In this document: piece after piece, positions 30,036 through 31,863 of the stretch
How the letters are laid out: each line of letters begins with the position of its first letter
Position numbering within the stretch: position 1 is the first letter of the stretch
IMG/VR virus record: IMGVR_UViG_3300044608_001563
Location: 1 to 31,863 of that record
Strand: one strand, 5' to 3'
Length of the DNA: 31,863 bases
Source: a virus
Notes under the pieces: model-generated
Seen by the model: the letters and a program-made list of their open reading frames with translations, nothing else
What the model was told of the DNA's origin: nothing
Database searches by the model: none
Position numbers and translations under genes: made by a program

Positions 30036-30191
30036 CTACCGCACGGCGGCGACTGCCGGGATGTGCGCTGCCACGGCGTTCCAGAGGTCGAACGAGCAGG
30101 CCACGTTGTGGCGCCCGTAGAGCTGGTGCAGGGCCTCTCCTGCGACGCCCAGCGTGGCATGATGCGGGTCGTCGGTGAGTTTCGCCTTCAT
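30036..30191 (-). CDS. Small hypothetical protein
   Basis: A 51-residue protein from the ATG at 30191 (MKAKLTDDPHH). The open frame continues 12 codons upstream, but those lie within the promoter. Helical, with a His-rich start (DPHHATLG) and an Ala/Val-rich end. Its own promoter puts the -10 7 nt before the ATG. No function can be proposed. Confidence 0.6.
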   Translation of the reverse strand: MKAKLTDDPHHATLGVAGEALHQLYGRHNVACSFDLWNAVAAHIPAVAAVR

Positions 30192-30198
30192 CCGCCCC

Positions 30199-30227
30199 CC
30201 GTAACCTTGTAGGGGTCGGTTTGTCAA
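30199..30227 (-). promoter_or_regulatory. Promoter of the 51-residue gene
   Basis: Minus strand TTGACA (30227-30222), a 17-bp spacer and TTACGG (30204-30199), then 7 nt to the ATG. Confidence 0.65.
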
Positions 30228-30239
30228 GCGTCGAGCTGA

Positions 30240-30575
30240 TTAGCCGAACACGCAGTTGTAGGCGATGTAGACTGTCGGCGTGGAACCTGCCGAACCAGCG
30301 TAAACGATGCCCTTTCCTGCCGTCGCCATGTCTCCTCGCTCCTGGATCGTACCGATGCCGAGCGTGAGGGGCGTGTTGGCGGGCAGGAGGAAGGCGTTGG
30401 TCCCGAGCGTTAGCGCGCCGGCACCTGCCGTAGCGATGCCCCAGATCAACGCCGAGGTCGAGAAGATCAGGATGCTGCGGCAGTTGTCGGGGATGGCCAT
30501 GCCCGGCGCGACTGCCGTGGTGGAAACAGCTACGGTCGCGGAGGTGATGAGGATGGGAGAGTCGGACGAGGCCAT
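30240..30575 (-). CDS. Hypothetical virion-type protein
   Basis: A 111-residue protein rich in Ala, Thr, Gly, Ile with few charged residues (ILITSATVAVSTTAVAPG, SALIWGIATAGAGALTLG). This Thr/Ala/Gly beta-sheet composition is typical of phage decoration, tail or fibre-related proteins. The gene follows the 319-residue structural-type gene after 5 nt. The last gene of the structural block on this side. Function uncertain. Confidence 0.68.
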   Translation of the reverse strand: MASSDSPILITSATVAVSTTAVAPGMAIPDNCRSILIFSTSALIWGIATAGAGALTLGTNAFLLPANTPLTLGIGTIQERGDMATAGKGIVYAGSAGSTPTVYIAYNCVFG

Positions 30576-30580
30576 TGTGA

Positions 30581-31540
30581 TCAGGCTCCGAAGGCAATCG
30601 CGTCTTGCGCGGCACCGGAGGACCCACTGGCCACGTACGCGATGGTAGTGCCAGACTGCGCGAGGACCTCACGCAGGAGGCCGTCACGGATGATATACAT
30701 CTCCCGAGCCCGTCCGATCGTCCGTCCTGCTCCACCCTCCTCCACCCAGACGAAGGGGAGAAGAGCGGGTGCCCCAGATCGCGTGACCAGGTTGGTAGCC
30801 GTGGGGGCCGTGCCGAGTGTAAACACGTCCACGTTGCTGGTCGTAGTCAATCCCGGGTTGAAGCACCCGGCGTGGACGGCTCCGTTCGAGGCGCTGTGGC
30901 TGAGCCAACTAGTCGTCGAGGTCCAGAACGCAGAAGGGATTCCAGAAGTGCTGCCCGACGTGAGGACGCCGTAGAGGCGCCCATCCGTCTCGGCGTCGGA
31001 CAGGAGGGTCGTGCCAGGATCGACGAAGCAGCCGACGAACACGCCAGTGACCGCGCCGAGCGTGTTCTCGATGAACACGGCGAGGGCCTCTTGGCTCTCG
31101 TAGATGACGATGTTGCCTGCGGTCGAGCCCGCCGCGTGGAAGCCACGCCAGTAGCCGAAGAAGCCCGAGTTCGTGAAGGGGGTAGCGCCATCCCACGTCG
31201 TGAAAGCGCCTGCTCCCTTCTGGACCGCCGCCAGCACGCAGGAGGCGATGTAGGTGTCGGGGCTCGCCATCGTCGGGGTCTTCGCTCCGGCAGCGCCAGC
31301 GAAGATCGCCCGGCATCCCGCGATAGATGCGCTGGGCGGGGTTGCGTAGACCGCCTCCGTCGTGCCAGCCGCTTGAAAGCGACTGACGGTCCATGCCGAT
31401 CCAGCCCCCACAGTGCGTGCGTCCCCGTTGTAGTAGGTCGCAGACGAGAGCGCCGTGAAGATGGCATCCAGAACCGCGTTGATCGCCCCGGACGAGGGCG
31501 ACGTGGTTGGCAGGCGCTTCCAGTTGAGGGCAGAGAGCAT
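30581..31540 (-). CDS. Putative structural (tail-associated) protein
   Basis: A 319-residue protein with the Ser/Thr/Gly/Ala-rich, low-Lys composition of virion proteins (AWTVSRFQAAGTTEAVYATP, here two adjoining segments; TSGSTSGIPSAFW). No transmembrane segment, catalytic motif or signal peptide. It includes many short beta strands and ends VASGSSGAAQDAIAFGA. It starts 3 nt after the stop of the 61-residue gene. The similar composition of neighbours at 30240 and 31544 suggests a block of virion genes. Exact location in the particle is unknown. Confidence 0.7.
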   Translation of the reverse strand: MLSALNWKRLPTTSPSSGAINAVLDAIFTALSSATYYNGDARTVGAGSAWTVSRFQAAGTTEAVYATPPSASIAGCRAIFAGAAGAKTPTMASPDTYIASCVLAAVQKGAGAFTTWDGATPFTNSGFFGYWRGFHAAGSTAGNIVIYESQEALAVFIENTLGAVTGVFVGCFVDPGTTLLSDAETDGRLYGVLTSGSTSGIPSAFWTSTTSWLSHSASNGAVHAGCFNPGLTTTSNVDVFTLGTAPTATNLVTRSGAPALLPFVWVEEGGAGRTIGRAREMYIIRDGLLREVLAQSGTTIAYVASGSSGAAQDAIAFGA

Positions 31541-31543
31541 CGG

Positions 31544-31729
31544 TTAGGCCGGCTGGGTGAAGGAGCCGTTCTCGATGATCTCAACGTAGGTGCTGCTCGT
31601 AATGTAGAGCGAAGCCTCAGCGTCATAGACCGGACTGAACGGGTCGAGGATGGCCGCCTTGGCTACAGGCCCATCCGTCGCGGTGGACGGAGGGGTACCC
31701 ATGATGAGCTGGACGGAGAACAGTTCCAC
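31544..31729 (-). CDS. Small hypothetical virion-type protein
   Basis: A 61-residue protein from a GTG at 31729 (an in-frame TAG lies just upstream), or from the ATG 9 codons later. Hydrophobic strands and acidic residues (AILDPFSPVYDAEASLYI), a beta-rich composition like the neighbours. No recognised family. It may be a head-tail or tail connector. Confidence 0.55.
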   Translation of the reverse strand: MELFSVQLIMGTPPSTATDGPVAKAAILDPFSPVYDAEASLYITSSTYVEIIENGSFTQPA

Positions 31730-31800
31730 CCGTCCAGCCTACGAGCGCGGTCGCTCCGCCGCAACCGCTCAGCGCGAAGTCTGGTGCTCCCCCACGATCC

Positions 31801-31863
31801 TCAGTTCTCCGGTCCTTGGGCAATCGGCATGATGCTGTGTCCTGCCTCCTGCGCTGCTACCTT
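31801..31863 (-). CDS. C-terminal end of an upstream gene, cut by window edge
   Basis: The frame ending at a TGA at 31801-31803 is open to the window edge (20 residues: AAQEAGHSIMPIAQGPEN at its end). Nothing can be said about function. The stretch from here to the next start (31730-31800) has no gene. Confidence 0.4.
   Translation of the reverse strand, partial: KVAAQEAGHSIMPIAQGPEN

Overview
This window looks like part of the genome of a large double-stranded DNA phage (or an integrated copy) from a high-GC bacterial host. The genes are tightly packed, nearly all read leftward on the minus strand, and overlap repeatedly as ATGA or GTGA. The content is a phage replication/repair module: a uracil-DNA glycosylase-DNA polymerase A fusion interrupted by an intein, UvrD-, RecD- and SNF2-type helicases, a Cas4-like nuclease, a Sak4-like ATPase with a presumed ssDNA-binding partner, and a DNA methyltransferase. 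No ribosomal, central-metabolic or integrase gene is visible. The taxon cannot be named from the sequence.

Layout in order of transcription (right to left). 31863-30240: the end of a probable virion-structural block. 30191-27077: small unknown genes and a metallophosphoesterase. 27054-26314: an unknown protein, followed by a non-coding interval (26313-25825). 25824-23138: a PRPP-synthetase-like and a nicotinamide-phosphoribosyltransferase-like gene (an NAD-rebuilding pair) and two tiny genes. 23064-21032: a zinc-ribbon protein and a RecD-like helicase. 20950-14398: an unknown protein, a von Willebrand A protein, a zinc-ribbon protein, a small helical protein and a SNF2-type helicase. 14349-10857: an unknown 548-residue protein, a zinc-rich protein, a Cas4-like nuclease and an unknown protein. 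10645-4003: Sak4-like ATPase, ssDNA-binding protein, polymerase with intein, and small genes. 3991-1: a helix-turn-helix protein, UvrD-like helicase and methyltransferase (cut by the window edge).

The most unusual observation is the non-coding interval 25964-26222. It appears to hold two tandem tRNA genes that are both circularly permuted: on the coding strand each 3' half (T arm, 3' acceptor strand, encoded CCA) comes before its own 5' half (5' acceptor strand, D arm). Each pair has a perfect 7-bp acceptor helix, plus a second long-range helix (variable arm in one, anticodon stem in the other). No normal-order reading gives a tRNA.

A second shared feature is a set of eight minus-strand promoters (TTGACA or TTGACG, 16-17 bp, TA-rich -10). 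In seven of them the -10 ends only 6-8 nt before the ATG, which predicts leaderless or almost leaderless mRNAs. These promoters divide the window into operons, and they show that the UvrD-like gene cannot begin at its longest-ORF start codon.
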